From Alitta virens (lineage: Eukaryota > Annelida > Polychaeta > Phyllodocida > Nereididae), in the NCBI GenBank assembly GCA_932294295.1, contig OW028580.1:33860136-33924135 (forward strand): 64,000 nucleotides of DNA, given 5' to 3'. This document shows, piece by piece, positions 12,800-24,711 of this stretch (the stretch's first letter is position 1; each line of letters begins with the position of its first letter). The position numbers and the translations under genes were made by a program. The notes beneath the pieces are model-generated. The model was not told the origin of the DNA. It did not search any database and worked only from the letters and a program-made list of their open reading frames with translations.

Positions 12800-12910
12800 A
12801 TAAGTGATAGTTATATCCCAAATAGGAGAGAATTAACCAAAATTTGTGTATATTATATAAGCAAGAAACATGTTAGTTAACTCTCGACCATGGAGAATAT
12901 AACTAATGTA
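12800..12910. mobile_element. Short palindromic MITE-like repeat, left copy
   Basis: AGTTATATCCCAAATAGGAG at the left is an imperfect inverted partner of the right end (GTTAACTCTCGACCATGGAG, then AATATAACT). Relatives lie at 29153-29255, 35441-35535 and 60990-61095. Confidence 0.5.
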
Positions 12911-12980
12911 TACTCCATTGCCCATTGGGCATATTTACTAATTTGTTTTGGTTTACTGCCTTTATTATGCAAGACAAGGT

Positions 12981-13316
12981 TCAGTTTGTTAACATTTCGT
13001 TGGTTAACCCTCTCAGAACAATAGGAAAAAAGTCTATTAAGTGGAGCGTAAAGCCTAGTTCACACTGGCAAGGAATTCCCCGAAAATAAGTGATAAATAC
13101 CCATAAATAATGAAAATTACCACTTAGAATAATAAGGAAAACTATTTTTGTGTGTGATATTGCCATTTTTGAGGTGTTGCATGAGGTTTTTGACTGAAAC
13201 TGGCCTCCATCCTTGAAGGCAGTTGCACAGGGGCAGTAAAAGCTGTTCTTGACTAATCCAGTAGCCTTGACCTTATTCTTAGCATATTTTGTGATGGCGA
13301 ACACCTGTGACAACAC
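12981..13316 (-). other. Unclassified minus-strand open frame, possible exon
   Basis: The frame beginning VFAITKYAKNKVKATGLVKN follows an acceptor-like TTGTGTTGTCACAG (minus strand, near 13305-13315). It includes a short Cys-containing stretch (NSFYCPCATAF). The right copy (61175-61498) keeps the frame open. The flank TAGTTCACACTGG resembles transposon ends. I do not recognise it; it may be a repeat rather than an exon. Confidence 0.2.
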
Positions 13317-13319
13317 AAA

Positions 13320-14330
13320 AATATGTCAAAATGATAAACATTGCAATTTTTGAAACCCAGGCATTAAATAAAAGTGACTAAAAAGGTAGATGAGACAAAT
13401 CTGGATTACAGTCATACGGACTGAAGGTCTCATGCAATGTCATAAACTATTTTCTATCTACAGGTTTTTTTTTTTGTATAGTTATTAATTTTGAATGTTG
13501 TTGGTTGGACTCAATCAAGTCTAGTACTTCGATTACTTGAACTATTTACTCTCCACCTCATGTTTATAAGGTTAAATGGCATAAAATGAGAACCAACTCA
13601 CAATTAATTGCATTTTGCTAAATAAAGTTCTATGTGCCTCAAATTGTCCGACCCTGTGAATTTTGATCTGACCATATTAAGGGTTTCTTATCATTATTTA
13701 ATTTTTATTTTATTTTTTAACTTATCATCTGATGTTTGTTAAAATTTGTTTTTCGTACATGACATTGAATATATCTTGTTGGAACATTGACAAAGTTGGA
13801 ACACTGTTAAAGTTATGTTTGAGAGCCTAATGGGTCTAACCAAGCTACTTAATTGCCTATTAAGTAATTAGATGTTTTTTTGATAATTTGATATGTTAAA
13901 TATATGTATATGTTTATTAATACACTTCCACTTGAAGTGAAAGGTAAATTACATTAAATGAAGATCAGTTTGTATAGTTAATTACAATAATATAAAATAA
14001 AAAGAAACATAAGAGTCATTTGAACAGAGAAAGTCCATTAAATCATTTTGCTCCTCATCATTTAGCAAGTCACACATATTGTCCTTCATTTTTTTGATTA
14101 CTTGTATGATGCTAGTGTATCCTCATCAGTAAAATGGTAGAAAGTATTACAAACTGATTTGATACCCATCACTTCCTCACTCCCAAATTGCAGCTTCTGG
14201 GATATCAAGTACAGATTACCTGCTATAATGCTTGTAGGTGATGATACAACATGCTTGGCCAGAAATTTTATTTGAGCATTGTCTCACTCATTTGCATAGA
14301 TCGTAACATGCCCACTAATCTAGTAAAAAA
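13320..14330. other. Non-coding stretch, duplicated region
   Basis: AT-rich sequence with no supported exon, RNA gene or recognisable repeat. The matching right-copy stretch is 61510-62520. Confidence 0.5.
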
Positions 14331-14339
14331 TTGTTCCAA

Positions 14340-15102
14340 CACACAGGGGGGGGGGGGGCATTAAAAAAAGATGTAAAAAATCGTGTGTGTGTGCGAAAGG
14401 ACAATCTGAACACCATTTGCATGCATCGGTTTCACATTATCACAAACTCCTTTAAACTTTTGTCCATCGCTTCCATGACTGTGTGCCATACAGATGACTA
14501 CACTGAGTGTTGAATTGGCTTCTGGTAAATCTTTGCCTAAATAGGAAGCCAAGCACTTGAAATTACTAGTCCAACTGAGATCTTTATTTTGCAAATAAAT
14601 GTGGCCATCTGCTTCCCTGCCTCCTTTGGAAAACATCATACATATTGACTTCATAGCATTGTATTTGACACCATCGTCAGATCCATACGCTTCACAGGTT
14701 GCGATCATTGCCTGCACAACCAAAGAAGTGGTGACCTAATCAACAACCAGTTTCATTCTCTTGCAGTCTGTTTATGAGCTCATCTTGATAAATGCAGTAC
14801 TTATAACACAGACAAAATGACACTGCCTTGACAAATGCCATTAGTAACATGGAAGTATGATGAGTGCAAGCCATTCCACTCCAACCTACTGAGCTGAAGC
14901 TTATATTGATGGTAAAAGAACCTTAAGATCTACAACAGAGATATGTCTTTGCATCAAAAGTTGAAACAGTTTTTCATGTCTCACTCTGTCAAATGCCTTG
15001 CACGAGTCTAGAAAACAGGTTGCTACTTTGGATTCATTTGTAATATAATGCTGTACGTCCTCTTTGAAGAGCCATACTGCACATGACAGTACTATGTTTG
15101 TC
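14340..15102 (-). pseudogene. LINE reverse transcriptase fragment (minus), left copy
   Basis: Minus-strand pieces of a second non-LTR polymerase. CFLDSCKAFDRVRHEKLFQL (about 15000) is the D-containing first catalytic box (F-L-D-x-x-K-A-F-D). YGSDDGVKYNAMKSICMMF and WTSNFKCLASYL (14570-14700) are the region after the active site. The segment between them is frameshifted, a poly-G run lies at 14347-14358, and the frame is cut at 15102 by the inverted-repeat element. A further piece, LDFTIAEMCKVIKS, appears on the minus strand at about 19093-19140 on the other side of that element. This indicates that the element sits inside LINE sequence. Confidence 0.75.
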
Positions 15103-15482
15103 AAATCAACAATTCCAAGTAAAGATAAATTAGGCTTTGATTCATGCTTACATTACAATTGTTAAAGATTAATTTCATCAAATTGATAAGGGGTACACAC
15201 TCAGCAGCAGATCCTTGACTATAATAAGATTCTAAGACTTCAATGCAGCTAGTTTTAACTGCAGGCAACAGTTAATTAACTGTTAAAATTGAATGCATCA
15301 CAGTTAACAGTTAACTGACAACAATTGCCTGTTAATTGGCTAACTTTTGCATTAATAACAAATATTAGAATAAGCATCAAATTAAGAAATTAAATGATGA
15401 ACTCTATATAAGCATCAACAATGAAGAGTTAAAAACCGAAATTCACTCCAGAAAATTAACTGGGTGAGAAAGTGTAATTTAG

Positions 15483-15900
15483 GTGAATCAAAGACAGTAG
15501 ATCATATAAAAAGCAAACCTGCTCAGTCTGTATGTAATCGTGTGAAACTTATCAATATCTGGCTCCCAGAAAGCTGGCACAAAGAAAACTACCCAAGAGC
15601 ACAGCACAATTATGGACTGATTTAATTGAATCAGATACTATAGGTGATGCAATCTGATGCAATCTACCCAAGAATACCACAAAATTCCGGACTGATTTAG
15701 GTGAATCAAAGACAGTAGATCATATAAAAAGCAAACCTGCTCAGTCTGTATGTAATCATGTGAAACTTATCAATATCTGGCTCACAGAAAGCTGGCACAA
15801 AGAAAACTACCCAAGAGCACAGCACAATTATGGACTGATTTAATTGAATCAGATACTATAGGTGATGCAATCTGTGAATGTGAGCTATAATCATGCTGCT
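15483..15900. repeat. 218-bp direct repeat, two units
   Basis: The unit begins GTGAATCAAAGACAGTAGAT and includes GAAAGCTGGCACAAAGAAAA and TAGGTGATGCAATCTG. It starts at 15483 and again at 15701, with only a few differences. The TTAGGTGAATCA motif recurs at about 16065 and 16207, so this is sub-terminal repeat sequence of the surrounding element. Confidence 0.85.
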
Positions 15901-16242
15901 TTTCTTCACACACTTTTGATTGTTGAGGTATATCTATCCATGACTAAGATATCAATAAATAAATAAAATGCATCTGAATCCAGCTATTCACATAATCTAC
16001 ATTATATTCTTCATCCAAATCACACAGACCATGTCCAGGAGTAATATAAGAAACATGGACTGAATTAGGTGAATCATATATTGTAGATCATATAAACCTG
16101 TAATTTCATGAAACGTAATCACTGGCTTGATCACCTGAATCTCACGCTACACATATTCTTTATATCTAAATCAAATAGTAGAGTTTGCAACATTCTAGAC
16201 TGATTTAGGTGAATCAGATCATGTAGATCGTAGCTGCTACAT

Positions 16243-16520
16243 AGCAGCTTGGTGGTCTAGTGGTAAGACGCTCGCCTGTTCCTCTGAAGGTGCCAGGTTC
16301 AATCCTAGGCCAGGGCAACCTTTCATGAGCATCATCCAAGCTGGATGTCATTTGAATGAGACGTTACATTGGCGGTCCCTTGTACTCAAGTGTCTATGCT
16401 GAGGCAAGTAAAAGATCCCACCCATGGGGTAAATGTGTAACATGGGTGGTATCTCCTGTCTCTCCCATCTCATCAATCAACCCTCGATAGCAGCAAGAAC
16501 TTGCTGCACTTCCCATATCT
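16243..16520 (+). mobile_element. tRNA-derived SINE (family 1), best-preserved copy
   Basis: The head resembles tRNA-Glu (GGTGGTCTAGTGGTAAGACG; B box GGTTCAATCC). The body contains AGCTGGATGTCATTTGAATG, GAGACGTTACATTGGCGGTC and GAGGCAAGTAAAAGATCCCA. The GACGTTAAA-GGTCC and TAAAAGATCCCA layout recalls the Deu-type SINE core, which is recognition by eye only. It is nested in the 4-kb element. It is not a functional tRNA because the acceptor stem does not close. Confidence 0.75.
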
Positions 16521-16824
16521 ATCACAACAATATCCAAATAACAGAGAATTTATCTTGCATCACCTAGAAACTCCCCATGAGTACAACAAATTTGCCAGAT
16601 GTTTTGGTGGTTATTTCATCATCTCGTGTGACTACATGATTTTGAGTCCACTGAGTAGAGATTCAACATGAATAGATAAGGGTTTTCTCACATGAAGGTT
16701 GCTATTATCCATGTTGAAATAGCTGTAGTGACATATTTCTATAATAACTGTAGCTGTCGATCTATAGCATTGGGTTTGGTGGATTTTGCTATGCAGTAAT
16801 ATATGCAGGGTGCCCCAGATGTCT

Positions 16825-18035
16825 TAAGCCCCAGCATGTTTTGCCGTAGTGAACCCGTAGTATTACATAACAGTTATGCAACAGCTTTTTTCGCCGGGTT
16901 GGCGACGGATTCTGGTGGTAAAAAGGGTTCTACAGGTGACTTGGCAGGTTCTAAGGGTCACTAGGAGTAAACTGACGGTTAGTGGGAGTAACTCGACGGC
17001 TTCCAGGAGTAATCCGCCAAGTTGTAGGAGTAACTGCCATCTGCTACCAGCGTCAGCATAGGGAGGGGGGTTGTATATATTTTAAAAGGCTGCTGCTCCA
17101 CTAATATAAGTCCAATTTTCGTCAAATAAGACTGAATTATAGTATAGTTCATACTGATTCCATACATGTTTTTGGATCGAAAATAGACCATATATTAAGC
17201 AAGTTATTTGTCTGAGAAGTAGCTAGGTTGGCGGAGGCAAACAGTGGTGCTCCCGCACACGTCAATGCCCGGACTGTATCAATGCAGGAAGGGCTATGCG
17301 CTTCTTTAAAAGGCTGCTGCTCCCTTAATATTAGTCCGATTTTCGTCAAATAAATACTGGATTGTAGTATAGTTCATACTGATTCCATACAAAATATTAA
17401 GTGAGATATTCTATATTATATAATAAACATATAAATCTATCTGTCTCTCTCGCTTAATAACATGTTTGGAATCAGTATGAACTATACTACAATTCAGTCT
17501 TTATTTGACAAAAATCGGACTAATATTAGGGGAGCAGCAGCCTTTTAAAGTATATATGTGTACAACCCCCCTCCCTGCCTACGCTGATGCTGACGCTGGT
17601 AGCAGTCAGCGAGTTACTCCTACAACTCGGCGTATTACTCCTGGAAACCGCCAGTTTAACTACGGGTAAAATTAGGCATGGATAACTCGCCGGGTTCTAT
17701 GGGTGACTCGACGGGTTCTACGGGTTATTCGACGGGTTCTACGGGTAACCTGCCCGCATCCACGGGTAATCCGCCAGCTTCCACGGGTAATTCGCCGACT
17801 TTTTGGACTTTTTGGACACCCGGGAGTTTGCCACGGGTGAGCCATGCAAGCATGGCTCTTCCAGCTACCGGGCCTGAAACTCCCGGCTTGGCCACGGGTC
17901 CCAGGTGTTACTCGATGGGTATCGCCGGGTATCCACGGGTAGCTGTCGGGTTGGAGCCGGGAAATGCATTGCGTAACCGTTATATAATACTACGGGTTCA
18001 CTACGGGAAAACCGGCTATGTGAGACCTGGGCTTT
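16825..18035. mobile_element. 1.2-kb foldback element
   Basis: The left end (GCCGTAGTGAACCCGTAGTA, about 16850) is the inverted partner of the right end (ATACTACGGGTTCACTACGG, about 17986). Inner segments with AAAAGGCTGCTGCTCC lie in direct orientation near 17083 and 17309 and inverted near 17537. Between arm and end are short repeats of the ACGGGTNACTCGACGGGTTC type (16960-17045 and 17680-17960). It has no coding capacity. The Gly/Ser/Thr-rich frame at 17678-18037 is a product of the short repeats. Confidence 0.75.
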
Positions 18036-18239
18036 AGCCAGTCTGACCAATGAGGAAATGTGTTTGGGCTAAAGGAATTGAAAAAGAAAAACAGGTTTAG
18101 CTTTTAAATACCATGGAGCAATCCATAAATGGCCAATGTTCTCAACAGAAGGCTGATGTTGTATCTTCAAAATATAACTAAATCATAAGTAAATATAAGC
18201 CTAGGGTCAGTTATAAAACTAGCAGGCTAGTTAACCTGA

Positions 18240-18415
18240 ATATTGATTGACTGATTGAATAATTAATTGATTGATTGATTCATTGATTCATTCATTCATA
18301 CATTTATTCATTTAATAGATACAGATAGATAACAACACATTGGTTGATTGATTGACTGATTGACTGATATGAAATAAATATATAGATATAGATAGATAGA
18401 TAGACATTGGTAAAA
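18240..18415. repeat. ATTG/ATTC and GATA simple repeats
   Basis: Runs of TGATTGATTGATTCATTCAT and GATAGATAGATAGA lie inside the 4-kb element. Confidence 0.8.
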
Positions 18416-19149
18416 TAATGCTTATGACAAAATCTAGCCAGAACAAAGTCATTAGAGTTGACCACAAACTCAATCTAGGCAGTTGACACATGTTACAACT
18501 GGTTTATAAGGAGGGGGCCAGATCTTGGTGGTCATGAATATGCTGTTGAGGGTGACTTGTTGTCAAGGCTATGATTTATCAGGTCTGACTTGTTATACAA
18601 AACTCAAAGACATTTCCGACAGTCCATCTAAATGTCTACAGCAAGGAATGTGATAAATGCCCCTTCCTAAGCACTCTTTTGCTCAGCTCAATCAGCTCAT
18701 TGAGCTTTAGGAGATAGTTACACTTTCTCACCCAGTTAATTTTCTGGAGTGAATTTCGGTTTTTAACTCTTCATTGTTGATGCTTATATAGAGTTCATCA
18801 TTTAATTTCTTAATTTGATGCTTATTCTAATATTTGTTATTAATGCAAAAGTTAGCCAATTAACAGGCAATTGTTGTCAGTTAACTGTTAACTGTGATGC
18901 ATTCAATTTTAACAGTTAATTAACTGTTGCCTGCAGTTAAAACTAGCTGCATTGAAGTCTTAGAATCTTATTATAATCAAGGATCTGCTGCTGAGTGTGT
19001 ACCCCTTATCAATTTGATGAAATTAATCTTTAACAATTGTAATGTAAGCATGAATCAAAGCCTAATTTACCTTTACTTGGAATTGTTGATTTGATGACTT
19101 TACACATTTCTGCTATTGTGAAGTCCAATCCCTCGTGGCCAAGGAAAGA

Positions 19150-20160
19150 AAAGCATGTCAAAATGTCAGAACAAAAACTGTGCTTAGCCTATTGACATAC
19201 TATAATACATCCATGCTAATACAGTGCCTATATAGACACTCCTGCCTTTTCACTCAGTTGTACCCCCCCCCCCCTATTCCTTGTGGCCATATATTCTAAA
19301 TGTACAAATAAATTGCGAAATGAAACCCTCTTGACAGTTTGTTTCTTTTAATATAAAAGATACACATTTCCCAAGGCAAATATCACTTTAAACCATTTAG
19401 ACCTATAGCCTATCTAAAAAGTACAATAAATGGTGGATTCATAAAATAACAGTGCATTTATGTATTATGATAGCTTATCCACATGTGTACAATTATGCGA
19501 AAAGCCATTGATGGTCACCAGTACAATACATCTCTTGATATTTATTTTTCTCCCCAAAGGTAAATACAGCAAGAAATTAAAAACATACATGACCCTAAAG
19601 GTGATAGCACTGGTCACTGTTGCTACGGTGCTAACTATAACTGTATTATAATAATAGAGGTCACACTGAACTAGGGCACACCCAGGCCATCTCTAACCCC
19701 CCCCCCTCCTTCGCTGTGCAGTTCATTCTGTATCAATTGACAAATATTAAAATATGCCAATACATTGGATCATAGCATGGAATCAATGCGTGACTTCCTA
19801 ACGATAGATATAATTCTAATTTGTTCAAACATTCATTTGAAATTTCCATGCATTTTGCATTCTATATCTCAAAGCCAATGCTATTTACTAACAACATTCG
19901 TGCAAGTTAAACTATCGCCAATTTATTTGCTGCCATCATTTTCAAAAATTCTTGATAATAGGATATCGCAGATAACATTTATATTTCAATATTTGTGTAT
20001 TTTAAATGATTTATGAAGGTTAATGTCAAAGCTATTTTATGATTTTTCTGCAGTTCAGAATAACTTGTATCTTCATCAGTATAAGATTCAAGAAAGAAGT
20101 TCAATTGTCCACACTTAAAAAAATAAAGCCAAAACTTGCCAGTCAAAATGTCTATCTATC

Positions 20161-20191
<31 letters not shown>

Positions 20192-20750
20192 CTATCGATC
20201 AATCTCTCTGTCAACTTGGTAATTTCCTTTTGTTCTCCCTAATAAACTAATGCTTGCAGTGGTTTCCTTCATCCTCTTCTAACCCAGGTGGCTCCCCAGT
20301 AGCGACACATTTTTGTCTTTGGGGAGTCTCCTCATTCATATAATTTCTTATTTATTTCATTTTATATTCATTTATATATGTATCAAATCTCATCTCATTT
20401 CATCCCACCTAAAATTATCTATCCATCTATCCATCTATCCATCTTTCTATATATCTATTTATCTATACAGCATCAAACTTGGAGTGAAATATAATACATA
20501 AAGTGACATTGACAAATTGGTGCAGATTGATATCAATCTTTCAAGAATTATTTTAACAGATATGATGCTTTTTCTGATATACCCTCTGGACCTTATTTCA
20601 ATTGGGTAATATTTAACATTGTATCCAGAATTAAACTTCTATGTCTGCATTTACAAAGGTAACTGTAAGTTCTATGCCGGGCCAACATGACTTGTTTTCT
20701 GAAATGAAATTAAGCAGGGATCCTTATATATTATGTTTTGTTTGCGTTCC
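19150..20750. other. Non-coding stretch with TCTA repeats
   Basis: No exon is supported. Poly-C tracts lie at 19264 and 19700. (TCTA)n arrays lie at 20150-20200 and 20418-20466. The upstream exons of the vault-protein pseudogene would be expected here but are not recognised. Confidence 0.5.
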
Positions 20751-21643
20751 AGGTTGAGACATCAGACCATGCAAGGGTTCATATTCAGTAGGCTGTTAAC
20801 AACCATTTTGAGGTATTCGACATATATTTATTTCATAAATAAACATATATAATTTCTATGGATTAATAGAGTTATGTTTGTAAAGAGGCATGCACAAAGT
20901 AGATATGAAATTACAATAAATTATATAGATAAATAATGAAACATTAAATTTGTGTTTCCGATTACAAGTGTAAAATACAGTGAAAATATTTTATTCATTC
21001 ACATTCTCAAATTTTTTATTTTCAGTATGACAGGAATGATGCAAAATCCATAAGTAAGATCTTCTCCTATCCTGACTTTATCGGCTTTGCCTGCAAAGAG
21101 ATCGGTATGATTTTAAACACGTCATGCAGATTACAACCATTTCCTTTTATCCCAATCATATTTTTCATTGTATCTCCAGGAGGCAAAATCAGAGCAGTCA
21201 TTGCACAAACCACTTTCGATGAATTCTGTTACAATTTGTCCGAAATCATTAAATTCGCCGTTTTTGGAATAAATGAGGATGGAAGTATGAAGACTCACTT
21301 AAGATTTGATGCCAACCAGTTGGTAAGAAACTTGTTTGTCAAAGTAACATAATATATGATAATGATGTCTCAAGAATTGAATGCAACTCCTACCAACGAA
21401 TGTGCATATGCTAATGGGAATAAGCTGCATATAATGGCTGTTAGGATGCTTATTGCATGGAGAGTTGTATTTGGTACTGAGGCTGACATTTTTCTCCTGG
21501 GTTAAAGCATTTATTAGGCCTAAATTGCTGGTATGAACATAGGTAGCATTCAAAATGAAAGTCCACATGTTTTTTAGTCAATGTAGTGGAAGGTTGGCTC
21601 AAATGTGAACCGACTCTTGTTGTGCAGTTGGTTTGACCATTGT

Positions 21644-24348
21644 TTAAGCAGGATTGAAATTCTGATTTTTTTTCAAATTTTCTCGTAATTCTCTGTTATT
21701 AGGCTGCTTACATCCTGAAAAAACTTTCTGTACACCAAAAACCATGAATATAAAGAACCCGTGCAGAGTGTTCAATATGATGAAGGGGTACCAAAATAAT
21801 TCAATTCCTGTCATGCTTGGAAGGAAACCTATCAACCAATTAACACCCATGAATATAAAGAGCCGAGCATAAATGCTTAGAGACTGACGCTTGTTGATAT
21901 AATGGACATCTCTTACTTGACTGAATGCAACGTGTAGCAGACGAGCACATGTTGTCAATAGTAGTATGTTAATACTGACCAAAAGTAGTATTGGGCAACC
22001 AAATGCATAAAGAAGTACATATGGTTGAATTTGACTGATCCAGCATGATTGTTCATCACCGTATTGGAACCAACCCTTGTTCAACAAGTCGAGAGTGAGG
22101 CAGGGTATGATAATGAAGCATTGAGACAACCAGGCATATGCTGCGAAGTAGGTTAACCTCTGGCTGTAGGTCATCGCAACGAATCCATCTTTGAATGATC
22201 TGTACATTCTGTATGCCATGGCATTAGTCCATGTGAATGACGCCAGCCAGAAGTAATGTTGTAATGTGGCTACTGCTTTGCAAACATATGGATAGTGGAC
22301 AAAGTCATCATTGACCTGGAGGGCAAGTTGTGCCAAAGCCAGTGCGGCAATATAATTCATTGTCATTTTACCAGGAACTGTTCTTAGTTCCTTCATACAA
22401 ACATAAATGAGAAAAGTCACACCAAGAGCTCCAATAGATAAACTGTTCCCAAGTAGTGTTAATATGCTCATTAGTCCCCAAGGCTGGGGTGCTTGATCAG
22501 CACAGACAAGGACATCACCATTCACAAACAACACATATTGACTCGGATATAGCACCTTACCCATGTAGTGAACAGTTGAAGCGTTATGGTCAAATTTATA
22601 ATGTCCTTTCTCTAATATTTTCTTGTTACAAAGTTGGACGTCTCTATAACAAGCTGTGAAACTTACGCTGCTGTTCATTGCCACGGTAACATGTATCGTC
22701 CAAACAACATTTAATTCTTGAAAGACATAACCTCTTTTTTGGTCAATAAATTCAATCAGATGTGCTTCAGTGCCTCTATCAAATGATGTATCCAAGGTGG
22801 ACTTTGCGGTAGCGTTGTGTTTTGAGCATACGTGTTGTAAACTCTCATTGTTAGAAAGATCAGTTGACATGTGCAATGAAAGAATGGGACCCTTATTTTC
22901 TGTGATTGATTTAAGATATGGCTTTAATATTGGTAGATTTAGTCTTGTAGACGCAAATTTGACTTCCATACACATGTTGGTATTCGAGTGAATGGCATTC
23001 TGATCAACATCAGTTTTGCATTGAGTGAAATTAAGTAGGTTATTTGCCTTATTGTATGATTCATCAATGATTAGCTTTTGTTGCTGAAAGTAGCTATCAA
23101 GGTCATCACTGGTGAAGTTGACTCGTACTTCTAACTTCAATGTGATGACTTTATTAATATTTAACATGTCAGTAAAGTCACCAAAAATACATTGATATCC
23201 ATATCGTACTTTCGAAGCTGGGCAAAGAAAATGTCTACACACATCAGAATCAGATGAGTCTGATAAACAGACAAGTTGATTGTTTACATGTGAGCTTCGG
23301 ATAGCTTTCGGTCTACCTTTAAAGTCCATTAAAATTTTGAAAATGACCTGATGTGTCCAACCTTCCTTTGCTGATACCTTTCTTAAATGGATGTTTGGAT
23401 CTGGACAAATAGAAGATTCATTATGCAGTGCTGATGCTGTATGTGCATCATCATGGCAAAATTTGTTCTTGAAAAGCTTCCCATTGGATATGATATGCGA
23501 TTCATAGCTTGTACAAAGGGCAAGCTTGATCTGATCCTGTTCGTTTTTGTCATAAAGTGCCTGAACTATTGGCCAGCAAAACTTGTTACTGATTAATACA
23601 TTGTTCTTATAACCATTTGCCAATTCGTAACTCTTCCAGCAAGATTCAGCATTCTCGTTCTTTAAATATTCATAACCCCTTTCATACAGTAATGCAAGAG
23701 CACTGGTCTCATTTTCACATCGATACACTAGATTATAGGCCTCTAAATCATGTTCTTCTTCTCCACTGCACAAAGCACAGTGAATGTTTTTATAAATTTC
23801 TAGTCGGTCTTTCTTGTTTAATGCAACATACGGCAAATTAGTGTTTGTTTCGCACATTTTGACCATTTTTTGTGACACTCCACGAAGAAGGCAAGAGGAT
23901 ATCACCTTCTTACCAATTTTAGGGGTAAATTGTGTGCATTGTTCTGCCTTATGTTTATTCCCATACTGTTTATAAAATTTAAGAGCGATGTCAATTATTT
24001 TATCACCGACTGTAGCGGGTAGGTTTGGATCTGCATTAGCTCCTTGAGAGGACATAAAGCTGATCCACATAGTGTCATTCCGTTTCTTAAAGTTATCATC
24101 CAAGCAATAATATGGATAATCAAAGCAACAATCCCCCACTTCAAAACAAGACTGGTGACATGAGCACTTAAGCACAAACTCGGGAGAGGCATCATGGTGA
24201 CTGACACCGCAACGATCATTACAGGAATACTGGCTACAATATGACCATGAGATGTTGTACTTGGACGTTGTTACCCTTGTCCAGTTGGCTTCTGTAACTC
24301 TCCAAAATTCATGGACGTAGTTGAATGAACGCGGCTGTGGAAATTGAA
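21644..24348 (-). CDS. Somatomedin-B / Methuselah-like seven-transmembrane receptor, 3' exon
   Basis: A single large minus-strand exon gives 900 residues and begins after an acceptor (TTTTCCTTTCAG) at 24349-24360. The true start lies in an unseen upstream exon that should supply a signal peptide. Order: a complete somatomedin-B domain with eight cysteines (YCSQYSCNDRCG, CSCHQSC, GDCCFDY); about 500 extracellular residues rich in Cys and N-glycosylation sites; then a family B-type seven-helix region starting near WGLMSILTLLGNSLSIGALG. Typical Methuselah/adhesion features are KELRTVPGKMTMNYIAALAL, HYFWLASFTWTNAMAYRMY and the extracellular CW before helix 5. No H-L/S/T GPCR proteolysis site precedes helix 1, so self-cleavage is not expected. 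The tail after helix 7 is short. Ligand and G protein are unknown. It lies on the opposite strand within the MVP pseudogene. Confidence 0.85.
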
Positions 24349-24424
24349 CTGAAAGGAAAACTCTTTGGATTATATAAAATTATTGATTGGTACATTATGT
24401 CATTTTGAGATACTGGTCTCTGCA

Positions 24425-24610
24425 TGGGCACAATTCCTTTTTGGCCATCTCTTCCGAAGGTACTGGGCTCAATCCCTGGCCCAGGCACTCTTTATGAGCT
24501 ACATCCCAGCTGGATGTCATTCAGATGAGACGTTAAATTGGCGGTCCCTTGTATCCTGTCTATACTGAGGCAAGTAGATCATACCCATGGGGTAAATGTG
24601 CCATCATTTC
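24425..24610 (+). mobile_element. SINE family 1, partial
   Basis: CTGGGCTCAATCCCTGGCCC (B box), CAGCTGGATGTCATTCAGAT and GAGACGTTAAATTGGCGGTC match the 16243-16520 copy. The tRNA-like first half is degraded. Confidence 0.75.
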
Positions 24611-24711
24611 AAAGGGCATAAAATACAATAACACATCAATTAAAATCATTTAAATTTAATAATTTCACAGTACATGCAATACAGGTACCACAATTGCAAG
24701 CCAGTCTTTAA

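Larger units (their letters stand above)
15103..19092. mobile_element. 4.0-kb element with 375-bp terminal inverted repeats
   Basis: 15103-15477 and 18718-19092 are reverse complements of the same length. I noticed two mismatches: AAAGATAAAT versus AAAGGTAAAT, and one C/T near 15220. The ends read AAATCAACAATTCCAAGTAA. No transposase frame is visible, so if it is a DNA transposon it is non-autonomous. Inside are sub-terminal repeats (15483-15900 and single motifs near 16065 and 16207), a SINE, a foldback element and a tetranucleotide tract. No clean target duplication is visible. Relative to the right copy, LINE sequence is missing at the site, so the insertion came with a deletion or rearrangement. 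Confidence 0.75.

Noticed and set aside
16243..16320. Possible genuine tRNA gene
   Set aside because: A and B boxes are present but the acceptor stem does not pair, and the sequence continues into a SINE body found many times.
17678..18037. 119-codon frame rich in Gly, Ser, Thr and Pro
   Set aside because: It is produced by the ACGGGTNACTCGACGGGTTC short repeats of the foldback element, with no domain.
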